37,087 nucleotides of DNA, taken from NCBI GenBank assembly GCA_018398765.1, contig JAHBMJ010001009.1, positions 1 through 37,087 on the forward strand, given 5' to 3'. Below are positions 26,918 through 36,278 of this stretch, piece after piece. Under the pieces are notes generated by a model. The model made no database searches and had not been told where the DNA came from. It saw only the letters and a list, made by a program, of their open reading frames with translations. This stretch comes from Chromera velia. Its lineage: Eukaryota; Sar; Chromeraceae. The translations under genes and the position numbers were made by a program. Every line of letters starts with the position of its first letter. The stretch's first letter is position 1.

Positions 26918-29099
26918 CATTTCTGTTTTTGCTTGTTTGTTTCTTCCCCTGGAAATCTGCCCATTTCGCGTGACTGCCTGATCGCTTGCCAGCGTTTCGG
27001 TTTGTTCCCGATTGTCTCTCCATCCATCTTTGTATTTGCTGTGTTTGTGTGTCGGTCTGTGTTGTCAGTCTGTACGTGTGTCTGCACCTCTTTTTGTTTC
27101 TGTTGGCAGGTTCGCCTATCGTCTCTATCTGATGTGGGAGCATCCTCTTGATTTCGTCTGTTTCGTCTCTCTGTAGTGAGGTCTTTAAGCGAAAATGGAA
27201 GCGTTTTGGTGGGACGTCGACATATTCGCCCGGTTCTTCTGCCTGCCTAACCCCTCTCCCCCCCCATCCTTCCTTCTTTCTGCGTTCATGAATTCAGAGT
27301 ACCGGGTGTACGCAAAGGGCGGGTTTGAATACGAGGACTTCCTCAGCATCATGGCCAAGAGGGAGGCGGACCACCAGGCCAGACAGAAGCTCAGCGAGGC
27401 CCTGTCTCTGTTCGATAAAGACGGAAACGGTTTCATCAATGTGGAGGAACTCAAACAGCAAATGATGGAGGAGGGGGAGAAGTATACAGGTTGGTGGCCA
27501 GAAGGTTATTCTTCAGAGCATCCTCTCTCTCTCTCTCTCAGACTCGTAGCCTCTTTCACAAAGTGGCCAGTGAATATCATCAACAATTCAGTGTGACGGG
27601 TCTCTCCTTACGTTCTCACCTAGACTTTACGGACTCACTAGAAGTGATCGACGGCAGGCTCTTGAGTTATGACATATCACTCCATCTCTCGGTCTTCCCA
27701 TACCCCTGAAGCTCTGTGTGGCTGTTTGCATGTGCGCGCTCCCTTTCTTTGCAGAAGAGGAGTTCACGGAATTCGTTTCCGAAATCACGGTTGGTTTACT
27801 TATTCGTTTCTTGGTTTGGAAGGTGTGTGGGTTTGTATGTGTAGGTGGTTGTCTCGCTGGGTCCTTGTGTCCTTCCTCCCACGTTCTGTTTTCCAAACCT
27901 TCTGTTTCTTCAAAGTCTTACTCGTGTGGAATAACACTCTCTGTCTGCCTGTCTACCTTTCCGGCCCGCCGGGATGCCTGCCTATCGACTTGCTCAGCCT
28001 TTTCTCGTGTACGACCAACGTTATGCCTTTCCGTCTATCGTCTGGCCAGGTTGCCTGACTGTAAGAAATCTGATCTCCAATTCTTCTTCCCCAATAAATC
28101 TCTTTGTCCATTCCGCCATTATCTTTGTCCATTCTGCAATTGTTAGAGTGTGCTTCTTCTCCTCTCATTTCTTACACGCTGTAACTGAAAAGAACTTTCT
28201 CCTTTTGTATCTCTGGTTATTTGTTTCTTCTTGGACGTGTGAATCGTACGTTTCTTCCTTGAGCCCTTTTCCTGGCCCGCAAGCGACTGCCTCACTTCTT
28301 TGAGCAACACCTGTCTTTTCTTTGTTCCTGTGACGACCAACTCCCTCTCGACGCCCTTTCTCTCCACTAACCCGTCTCCGGTTTGTGATCTGCAGATAAC
28401 TCCGGATGGAATGATCGACTACAGGGAATTCGTGAACGTGTCAGTCAGTCAGTCAGTCAGTCAGTCAGTCGACCTCTCACTGAATCATTCAGTCAGTCGA
28501 CTGATGATACAGTCAGGCAATCAATCTACCAGTTCCACAATGAGGCAACCTGCCAATCAACCAGTGAATGAAACAGTCAATCTGTTTTCATTTCACCTCA
28601 TTTCTTCCCTTCCCTTCCTCCCTGCCCTTCCCCCGTTGGTTTATTTTTTTTCTTTTGTTTTCTTTCTTTCCTTCTTTAGTGAATGCTGCATTCGTTCAAT
28701 CGGTCACGCATGAGTCTGTCAGTCAGGCAATCAATCAAGGAGTCAGTGCTCCACGCTCTTTCAGTGGCTTCTTTCCAAAACGGCCAAGCAAAACGTAGCG
28801 ACGACAATCAAATGACAAGAGTAAATGGTACACAGATGAAGCACAAAGAAGGAAACCAGATGGTCTTGGGGAATCGAGAAGAAAGAGAAGAAGGGGAAAA
28901 AGAAAAACATGTTGGTCATCAAGAAAAAGAAACAAGAAATCAATTGAAGAAGGTCAACATTTTTTTTTCACTAGCTCTTTCTCCTCCAGATCGGTTGGCT
29001 GACTCTGCTCCTATCTCCCTGCAGGCTTTTGAAGAAGTAGTTCATCCACCCCCGGCTGGTACTAGGGCTGGTAATTGGTCCCGAAAAGCTCTGAATTAA
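25262..29099 (+). CDS. Calmodulin/myosin-light-chain-like EF-hand protein, seven exons
   Basis: Exons 25262-25306, 25809-25900, 26481-26521, 27298-27489, 27755-27789, 28396-28437 and 29025-29099 (TAA) join in phase to 173 residues. The order follows calmodulin: WQDAFKLMAKKSG, LLRSLGQDPTDEELDEYI, FEYEDFLSIMAKREAD, LSLFDKDGNGFINVEEL, GEKYTEEEFTEFV, GMIDYREFV. Only the third EF loop (DKDGNGFINVEE) has a complete calcium-binding set; loops one, two and four are degenerate. That pattern is common in myosin light chains and other calmodulin-like adaptors, so a structural light-chain role is more likely than a general calcium sensor. The last exon (AFEEVVHPPP...) is the least certain; all others match both family and splice sites. 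Introns are pyrimidine-rich microsatellites on the sense strand. Confidence 0.85.
26246..26346 (+). repeat. (CT)n, (CA)n and (CACG)n microsatellites in an EF-hand gene intron
   Basis: CT units change to CA and then to CGCA units within about 100 bases. Confidence 0.9.
26689..26784 (+). repeat. (CCTT)n and (CTTT)n microsatellite in an EF-hand gene intron
   Basis: A continuous sense-strand pyrimidine tract. A CT/GT run follows at about 26,886-26,917. Confidence 0.9.
28438..28472 (+). repeat. (GTCA)n microsatellite starting at a 5' splice site
   Basis: The intron opens GTGTCAGTCAGTCAGTCAG directly after the exon ending GTGAAC, so the repeat begins at the donor site itself. Confidence 0.85.
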
Positions 29100-29277
29100 A
29101 AGACGAATCCATAAAAAAAAAATATATCATTTCTGGTATTGTGTTCAGTGTTTATTCGAACCGGGTACTGTAGACCTTAACATTACAATGAGCGGGAACG
29201 CACTAAAGAATTTTCAAAAGCTAATTTAAAAAAAAAAGAGGAGGTGAGGTGAGAGTTGTTTCTAAAAATTTAAGCTA

Positions 29278-30565
29278 GACGCCGGCTAAAGAAAAAAAAA
29301 CAAGAAAGATCCCCCTAAACCCTAGCTCCAACCCTATCACCGCGTATTTGGAAGTAATTGGGATAATTGGAATGCCCAATTGGGAATTTGGAATCCCAAA
29401 TTCCCAATTCGGAGCAATTTGAAAACATTTTTTTCAATGTGAAAAACTTAATGTACAAAGATGTATTTTTATGTATAATATTTTGAAACTCAAAGATTTC
29501 AAATCTGAACACCAATTAGCTTTACATAAACATTAAATAAAAGAAAAAGACAATTGGACTCAGAAATTTGGATTTCCAATTGGAAATCCAACTTTCCAAT
29601 TGGAAATCACATACGTTTTGAATTGGAATTTTTCCAATTACATGGAATCCAATTGGAACCAATTGGAAACATTTTTTTTTTATGTCAAAAACTTTGTTTA
29701 CGGACTTCTTGTAGTGCCCAGAGACTAGTCAAATAGTGTTAAACCTTTGTGTAAACATAGTTTTTAATATTTTAAACAATAAGTTAAAGAAGAAAAAAAT
29801 AATTGGAATTTGGAAATTAGATTTCTAATTGGAATCCAATTCATTTTCCAATTCAAAACGTATGTAATTTCTAATTGGAAAATTGGATTTCCAATTGGAA
29901 ATCCAAAATTCCAAATTTCCAATCTAGGGGTATCACAGAGAAAAAAAAAATAAATAACTCTCTTTGTCAAATACTTTTTTTTTTCTTTTTTTTTGTCTAA
30001 AACAACTGTTGTTTAGCTGTTACACGGGTGTTGCACAAGTATTGCAAGGTGTTGCAGGCTTAAAAAAAAAAAATAAATAAAAAGAAAAAAAAAGTAGATA
30101 ACTCGTTTTTCTAGAGATTTTTTTTTTTTTGTGACATATCTAGTTTCCAATTGTATTTGTTTTAGGTTTAATGTTTATGTAAAGCTAATTGGTGTTCTAA
30201 TTTGAAATTTAAGTCAAACCTTTGAGTCTAAATTGCTCCAAATTGGGAATTTGGGATTCCAAATTCCCAATTGGGCATTCCAATTGGCCCAATTACTCCC
30301 AAATGCGATAGGGAAACCCCTTTACTATAGCCCTTTTAATAATTTTTTTTTTTTTCAGTCAAACAACTGTTGTTCAAGTGTTGCACAAGTGTTAATTGTT
30401 TATGACTTTGTGTGTTGCACATGCAAGTGTTGTTTATGTTGCACGACTGTTGTTAAGTGTTGTTTATAGGGTTAAAAAGTAAGAAAAAAAAAAAAAATCT
30501 TCTCAATACCTAGCTCAAATCGCTTAATTATTTTTTTTCTCTTCTTTTTTCTTTAGCCGGCGCAT
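29278..30565. mobile_element. Nested foldback element rich in CCAATTGG words
   Basis: The outer ends share CGCCGGCTAAAGAAAAA in inverted orientation (29,281 onward, and 30,563 backward). Inside them, 29,342-29,425 matches the reverse complement of about 30,229-30,310 over some 80 bases, including the words GGAATGCCCAATTGGGAATT. A second, inner inverted pair lies at about 29,566-29,635 and 29,855-29,920, both with ACATACGTTTTGAATTGG. The interior is AT-rich with TGTTGCACAAGTGTTG-type repeats and has no transposase frame. This is a non-autonomous foldback or MITE-like element. No target duplication was identified. Confidence 0.75.
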
Positions 30566-31801
30566 AGAATTTAGGAATTCAAACATGATTGATTAGTAAT
30601 TTAGTAGATATATACTAGCTGGAGCAGTGACCAGGATAGAAGGAAGAGACGAAAGACGCATAGGCCAGACGCTAGGAACAAACTTTAAGTCAATGCCCCC
30701 CCCCGCTATTCAAGCTTCTGAAAAACGAGTGCAACACAAAGCTAGACTCGAAACCTAGCTCGAAATTTGATTGAGTAAAAAACATGTATGCTGTGAGGGC
30801 AGAATCCAGAAGTCGGAACCTAGGTCGGAATAATTAAGAACAGAGATCCCTTCTGTAGAACAGAACTTGAATTCAAATTCAATGAACCTAATTCAAGACT
30901 CGGGAAGTCGATCCAAAGTTCAGGAAAAGACGTGTGCGTACGAAAACTTGCGAGGGACAGGGAGACAAAAGATCCAGGCCAAAATTATGAACCGTTCAGT
31001 TCAAAAACCCGTCTCCATCTTTTATCCGGCACGTCAAAATTTTTCAGACAAATGATCGACCCTGGAGACTCACTCGCTCATTGCCTTGATCCCAATGTAT
31101 GCCGCGCAGCACACCCCATGCATGATTGACATGAGGGCACTGAAAACAGCAAATCAAATAACGTCCATGAACCGAATGCGCCCGTCCAGTTGTGATGTTC
31201 GCGGCCTGTCGCAACCAGACGCACAGCCAATCAGCCTATCAGATGGGCAGTCAGGCACAAAACGAAGAGCAGGGGGCAGGAAGGAAGAACGGAAGGAATG
31301 AGAAAAGAGGGAGAAAGGGGAAGACTGAGTCACAGTCTGGTCTTGCGAAACGAAGAAAACAGTCTGTCCTGTTAGTCAGACAACTGAAATGAGAGGACAT
31401 AGATTTGCGTGTGAGGTTTCCGACGCCACTTGCCCAATCGCCCATTCATTCCTCGAATTAATTTCAGACCACAAAGGAAAAAAGAACCCAACTTTCCCCA
31501 TCAGACAGCCGTCGCACACCCCCTCGACATGCAGCCTGACATGACAGCTCTCCCCCTTCAAGGCCCTCCACGGGAAGAATGAACAACTCTCTGCCTCCTC
31601 TTCTTCATGCAAGAAAAGCCTCTCTCATGCATTGATCCTCAACATGAGTCTCTCTTCTTTTTTCTGTTGCCCCTCTTCTTCGTCCTTGGACGGGCGTTTG
31701 ATGAGACTTGAGACAACATCCGGACAAAAACAGGGATTGCAATTCGACCCCCTCCCGCCCCCTTGTGTGTGTGTGTGTGTGTTTGTGGGTCGAAGGGGGG
31801 G
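30566..31801. other. Intergenic region, no supported gene
   Basis: It should include the 3' UTR of the FAM210 gene at its right end. Short frames on both strands (for example minus 31,612-31,376, plus 30,867-31,055) lack recognisable motifs. Confidence 0.35.
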
Positions 31802-32752
31802 TTATGATGGAGACGGAGGCGTTGTTTCTTTTCCGTGGGCCGGAGCTCCTGCAGCCTTTCTTGACACTTCTGCGGAGACTGAAGTGGGCGAGGAAGGGGA
31901 AGAGGAGGAGGCGCTACTCGTCCCCTTCCGTCGGGTGAACCGACTGGCGACGGCACTCGCCAGCCGCCCCCCTCCCCTTCCCCTGAGCACCCGAGCCACA
32001 AAAGGCGTGAGTCCAATCGCCACCACTGCCCTCACGGGCTCCACAATCTTCGTACCGATCCACGCCAGCAGCAGGCGACCCCAGGCAGAATCCACTCCCT
32101 CCAACTTTGACATGGGGATGTGGCCCTCCAGATGGAACCTTTCAACCAGCTGAGCAGCGTGCTCCTTTGTGAACAATCCTTGACTAACAGCCCCATACAG
32201 GCCGGCAAGGGTCCCAAGATAAACAGCGACATACGTTCCCACACCATACCACCCATACTTTTTCCACAACCCCATAATGCCGTGTGCCGCCTTGGTGCTG
32301 TTCTTTTTGAACCGCTCCTGGAGATCTTTGAACCTCTGTCGCCTGAGGTGCAGTGCACCTCTGAACCTTTGGGAATTGAAACGCATTCTTTGGAACCACG
32401 AAGACGCACGATCCCTCATCAGTTGGGTGTTCATCTGATAACGGATACGAGACGCCGAAGCCCTGTCCTGAAGTCGAGAGAGCTGTTTGCGCATCGTCAC
32501 GGAAAGAAATTCACGGGTGGAGGGTAGGACCAGCCGCTTTCGGGCAGCTCGCTGGTGCTGTGCGATTTTGGATCCGGTTTCGGTTGCATGCTTTTTTGCA
32601 GAGAGAATCCATCTGGAGGTGTTCAGCAGGCGATACGGCTGATACACGCTTGGTGCAGTACCAAACCTCTGGGTGAAGACATTTGTGGGAGAGCCCGGCA
32701 GAAATCGAACCTGTGAGGCAAAAAGCCGTGATGAAAGAAGGCGGGAGGCCAT
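31802..32752 (-). CDS. FAM210-family (DUF1279) mitochondrial membrane protein, single exon
   Basis: Uninterrupted 316-codon frame, start ATG in a favourable GAGATGG context, stop TAA. The first 25 residues (MASRLLSSRLFASQVRF...) are Arg/Ser-rich without acids, as in a mitochondrial targeting peptide. A basic, helical stretch with RFRG and RRQRFKDLQERFKK follows. The DUF1279 core comes next: LWKKYGWYGVGTYVAVYLG with a membrane-spanning YVAVYLGTLAGLYGAV, then WIGTKIVEPVRAVVAIGLTP and FVARVLRGRG. The C-terminus is a Ser/Pro/Ala-rich low-complexity tail. FAM210 proteins sit in the inner mitochondrial membrane; their molecular role is incompletely known. It is the only single-exon gene in the window. 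Confidence 0.88.
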   Translation of the reverse strand: MASRLLSSRLFASQVRFLPGSPTNVFTQRFGTAPSVYQPYRLLNTSRWILSAKKHATETGSKIAQHQRAARKRLVLPSTREFLSVTMRKQLSRLQDRASASRIRYQMNTQLMRDRASSWFQRMRFNSQRFRGALHLRRQRFKDLQERFKKNSTKAAHGIMGLWKKYGWYGVGTYVAVYLGTLAGLYGAVSQGLFTKEHAAQLVERFHLEGHIPMSKLEGVDSAWGRLLLAWIGTKIVEPVRAVVAIGLTPFVARVLRGRGGGRLASAVASRFTRRKGTSSASSSSPSSPTSVSAEVSRKAAGAPAHGKETTPPSPS

Positions 32753-33388
32753 CTCAAAAACAAAATCCTGCCCGGGTGCTCGACGGAGACCCTAACGAGT
32801 GAGAGACAGGAAGTCACAATTCACGAATTACGGGACCTGGCTGGTTGGTAAGTTTGCCAGATCTACCTGGACGCGCGGTCACGACTCTTCTGCTGCAACA
32901 TGCTTCTGCATTCTGCCATCGACGGACCTACTGCGCGATGCGGGATGCAATGAGACATCAGCCTCAGCTAGTGCACAAAACCAAGTCGATCACTGCTGCA
33001 AGACGTCTGACCTTCTCCTGAATGCATGAAGACAAGAGAAGAATTAAGAGGCGGCACGCGGAACTTGCGCGAGCGAGCCGCCCGCGGCGCCGCCTTTATG
33101 CGCCTGCAGTTAATTTTGTGCAATTAACAGTTTATGCAACATGCATTCCAACGTACAACAGACTTCATTCAATGACATGATTGATACCTGCCTGCATAAC
33201 ACTGGTCAATTCTCATTCATGTTGTTTGACACGTGGACTGTCGTATGCCACTTTATCTGTTTAGTCAAAATCACGAAATGCCGACTACCACGAACACGTT
33301 GGAAATCACCAAACAACACCTTCCACTCAAGGATTACCCTTCAGACTATATACCTTTGAAGCCTCATGAATAGAACGTCCCAGGCAGC
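32753..33388. other. Intergenic region between FAM210 and a forward ORF
   Basis: No coding exon is supported. A CpG-rich patch (gcgcgagcgagccgcccgcggcgccg) lies at about 33,065-33,095 and could belong to a promoter serving the minus-strand FAM210 gene. Confidence 0.35.
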
Positions 33389-33739
33389 ATGGCAGATGCC
33401 CACCATTCGATTGTTGCTGCTTCCCTCAGGACAGCCGAAGAAGAACAGAAAAGGGAACTCGGTACGTGCTCCTGCAGTGGAAAAAGGGGGGGGCGGGAAC
33501 GGTGCAGGTCTAGGGTGCAGATGCTGGGGGAGGCAAAGGAAATATATGCCTCCCTCAGGGAGTTCCTAGGGATTACCATCACCAGTAAGGCTGTGGTCAA
33601 CTCAATTTCCCAGATCCCGTCCCTTCTCTCTGGCTGGACTCTCCTAACCCCTCCGAACACCAGGGTTGTCGCCGCGCTTGAAATTAAAATCCAGTCAGCC
33701 TTCCTTTTTTTTTTATTTTCCACTTTTTTGGTCCCTTAA
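33389..33739 (+). CDS. Hypothetical ORF truncated at a TIR element
   Basis: A 116-codon frame opens MADAHHSIVAASLRTAEEEQ and contains LGEAKEIYASLREFLGI, a plausible soluble helical sequence with no family I recognise. A GTACGTG donor-like site after the codons for KREL suggests that the Cys/Arg-rich middle could be intronic. The last residues (LFFLFSTFLVP) are a poly-T/pyrimidine tract, and the frame stops exactly at the TAA formed at the edge of the TIR element. The gene may therefore have continued beyond the insertion point. It could equally be a chance frame. Confidence 0.35.
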   Translation: MADAHHSIVAASLRTAEEEQKRELGTCSCSGKRGGRERCRSRVQMLGEAKEIYASLREFLGITITSKAVVNSISQIPSLLSGWTLLTPPNTRVVAALEIKIQSAFLFFLFSTFLVP

Positions 33740-34393
33740 CAGAGTGGACTCTAAAGTAAGACTTAGTTGAATTCAAAGTGACTTTTAAATTTACTATATT
33801 CTAGCTTTATTATAAAGTAAAACTAGGTTACTTAAAGCAATCCAAAGTTTTTTAGAGCATTTAAAATCGTTACTTCTGTGCGAATCTGTTCAAATGTGCT
33901 CAAAAGACTGATTGATTAGCTAGGGAAAAATTATGATCACTGCGGCACGTGAAAGTTAGTGAATATTACCTGCAAAGAAATACACAGGCACAACACTAAT
34001 GGATATGCTCAACAGCAACGTTTAGCGCCGCCAATCAAGTATAAAGAATTGCTTCTTCTGCAAGGGAAACAGTGCAGGAAGGAGGGCTTCACAGCTAGGC
34101 TGGACAGACCGGACAGGAGGCGGTCGGCAGGGGTTGGAGAGGATTCCGAAGAACAGAGCACAGAGACAACATAATTCTATTCACAAAGAACTCATACTAT
34201 ATGCACCTTAGCTAATCAACCAGTCTTTTGAGCACATTTGAGCAGATTTGCACAGAAGTAGCGATTTTAAATGCTCTAAAAAACTTTAGATTGCTTTAAG
34301 TAACCTAGTTTTACTTTATAATGAAGCTAGAATATAGTAAATTTAAAAGTCACTTTGAATTCCACTAAGTCCTACTTTGGAGTCCACTCTGTT
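33737..34393. mobile_element. Non-autonomous TIR element with 185-bp inverted arms
   Basis: Arm 33,738-33,922 and arm 34,209-34,393 are inverted copies without indels: about nine mismatches in 185, eight of them transitions. The termini read AACAGAGTGGACTC. The bases CCCT flank both sides (33,733-33,736 and 34,394-34,397) and may be a short target duplication. The 286-bp centre has no transposase motif. Size and structure fit a MITE. Confidence 0.85.
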
Positions 34394-34397
34394 CCCT

Positions 34398-34877
34398 CCC
34401 CTTCTCAGTTGTTCCGTCGTACGAACGCCGTCTCCAAATCCTTTACCATCTCCCTTGCTGTTAGAATGCATAAAGGCTTCAGATGAAGGTGCGCGTTCGT
34501 TCCCGTTTCCCCTCTCTAAGGTCTCCATTTTTCCTTCCAGCGGCATCCACCTTTTCTAAACTCTCTTCCTCTTTGCTGTGATGTGAGCAAGGAAACCCGA
34601 GGCCGCCAAATGGACCCCTTCTTCATGAACTTGGTAAGTGTCCGGGAGTGTAGCAGTTCATACTTGCATACCAACTCATGAATCTGTTGCGTGTGGTTGA
34701 TAACAGCAGGTCAAGTAAAATGAAAAATGGACAAAGTAAGGGGCCTGAAGGCCATTGAGCGCTTTGCAGCTGAGTTTAGGGTTTGCACACTAAGTGCAAT
34801 CCCCGGTTGGCCACCCCCCCTTTATTTGAGGTCAAAGCCTTGAAAGACCTTGGCCCGCTGTCTCCCAGCACTGGGGC
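34398..34877. other. Possible exon remnants, unresolved
   Basis: Downstream of the TIR element an acceptor-like cttctcag precedes a short open stretch (LFRRTNAVSKSFTI). Around 34,600 an MDPFFMNL frame ends at a GTAAGTG donor. These may be pieces of a gene upstream of the kinase-like remnant, but they do not form a secure chain. Confidence 0.25.
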
Positions 34878-35585
34878 GTGCAACACAATGAAATGGGTAG
34901 AATGGGGGCCAGGGGGAGGAGGGGAATGTTGCGGAAGCTGGCGGGAAAGCCCCAGGATGTCCTCTACCTTCTCAATGAGGTAGAACTTGCGGTACGTACC
35001 TCTGTCATGAAAGGGGCTGGGGGCTATGGTGGGGGTAGCAATCGAATCTTCTCTATGCCCCTCAGACATCGGATATCTGAGCATTCTTCTCGAGACACGC
35101 GGTGTGCCTCTTTCCGAGTTTGTTCTCTCTCTCCCTGCCAATGATGTTCCTGCGGCGGTTTGAAATGTCTGCAAGCAGACAGGAAGGCAGCTGCGGAAGG
35201 CGTTTGAGGAACTTTCCCTGACGTATGGAGAAGTCAAGCCAGGGAATGTCGTTGGGGGGGAAGTAAGGTCGACAGTCATCGACTGGGAGATGGCCAGAAA
35301 GATCGATCCCCTCACGGGAGATCGAGATTGTGGATGATAATCCGTATCTCGGGGGGACAATGGGATTTATGCCAGATGAGCTGGTCATGCATCAGCCAGG
35401 TCTCCCCCCGGGATTGTCAAACGCCGACGTCGCAGCAGTAGGAGAGACCATGCGGATCGAGGGTGCTTAGCTGCTTCCCTGGCTGGGTCGAAGGCAACGG
35501 ACTCTACGACGTTGCTCATTGGCTGGGGGAAGCAATAGAGGACAGACCGCCCCTCGATTCATTCCTGAAATCTTCGGTCTGGTAG
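34878..35585 (+). pseudogene. Decayed protein-kinase-like gene, two frameshifts
   Basis: Segments follow kinase order. MLRKLAGKPQDVLYLLNEVE with VRTSVMKGAGGYGGG resembles the helix-C to hinge region. LTYGEVKPGNVV at 35,218-35,253 occupies the catalytic-loop position, with H-R-D replaced by Y-G-E. VIDWEMARK follows at the DFG position (DWE). A frame change near 35,310-35,325 is needed to reach LGGTMGFMPDE (the GT..Y.aPE-like segment) and NADVAAVGETM. A second change near 35,468 reaches FPGWVEGNGLYDVAHW and EDRPPLDSFL, the C-lobe end. Loss of the catalytic Asp plus two frame breaks argues for a pseudogene. Small unseen introns could explain part of it. Confidence 0.55.
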
Positions 35586-35637
35586 GATCGGAAAGAAGAG
35601 AATGTCAGTATCAAGAGGCACTGTGAACATCTGGTGA

Positions 35638-35952
35638 GTGCATGGGGGCCCTCCTCCTTCCCCCCCCATTCTCTCTCTGTACAAGGCTACAGGTGCCAGG
35701 ATTGAGGGGTTTGGGACGGGGCTTTTGAGAACGGTAGGGAGAACTCACGGTCTGCTGCCAGAAACCGTGTCTGCTTTGACGGGAAGTCCGGGAAGGCGTG
35801 TGAGCATAACAGGGAACCACAACATGCTCCGACACAATGCAGTGGTTGAGGCACTGCAGCGCACTGCAGATGCTGGCTGTGTTACAAGCCCTCGCAGCAG
35901 CAGCAGCTCAAGCAGGGAACCTCGCCCCCCCAACGTCTCCTCCCAGAGTTAG
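35638..35952 (+). CDS. Hypothetical ORF downstream of the kinase-like remnant
   Basis: A 104-codon frame with a structured-looking middle (GARIEGFGTGLLRTVGRTHG, VSALTGSPGRRVSITGNHNM) and a Ser/Pro-rich end. I do not recognise it. It could be a terminal exon of the kinase-like gene upstream, because the intervening sequence ends in a pyrimidine tract and an AG. Confidence 0.3.
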   Translation: MHGGPPPSPPILSLYKATGARIEGFGTGLLRTVGRTHGLLPETVSALTGSPGRRVSITGNHNMLRHNAVVEALQRTADAGCVTSPRSSSSSSREPRPPNVSSQS

Positions 35953-35970
35953 AGTTCTCCATACCCCTGC

Positions 35971-35991
35971 ACCCCCCCCCCCCCCNCCCCC
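35971..35991. other. Poly-C run with one unresolved base
   Basis: A C homopolymer is interrupted by an N at 35,986, so its length is uncertain and any frame crossing it is unreliable. Confidence 0.95.
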
Positions 35992-36014
35992 AGGTCCCAT
36001 GGCGGAAACGAACA

Positions 36015-36065
36015 TGTTCGGATCCGCGGAAAAATTGCACTTTTCTGCATGCGCGGATCCGAACA
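36015..36065. repeat. Perfect 14-bp inverted repeat, part of a palindrome cluster
   Basis: TGTTCGGATCCGCG (36,015-36,028) and its exact complement (36,052-36,065) enclose a 23-nt loop. Further GAACACTGTTC palindromes follow within about 70 bases. The cluster lies about 200 bp before the ORF that starts at 36,279. Confidence 0.9.
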
Positions 36066-36278
36066 GTGAGCAATTCTGCGTAACATATTACACTTCCGAA
36101 CACTGTTCGTTTCCACGTTCGAACACTGTTCAGATCCACACCTTCACTCTTCACTCTTCACTCCCATCATGAGACGATAGATCCGTACAGAGCATATGCC
36201 GAAACAGCTCTCACTCAGTAGTTACGCTTTCGGACGTCCTCTATTGGTCTTCGTGAGCAAATTCGTGCTTTCAACGAT

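Noticed and set aside
26473-27151. Plus-strand frames of 155-166 codons rich in Phe, Leu and Ser
   Set aside because: They read through (CCTT)n and (CTTT)n intron repeats of the EF-hand gene. Only 26,481-26,521 within them is exonic.
31639-32153. Open frames overlapping FAM210 in other frames
   Set aside because: The minus-strand 316-codon frame carries the DUF1279 core; the others are compositional shadows of its GC-rich tail.
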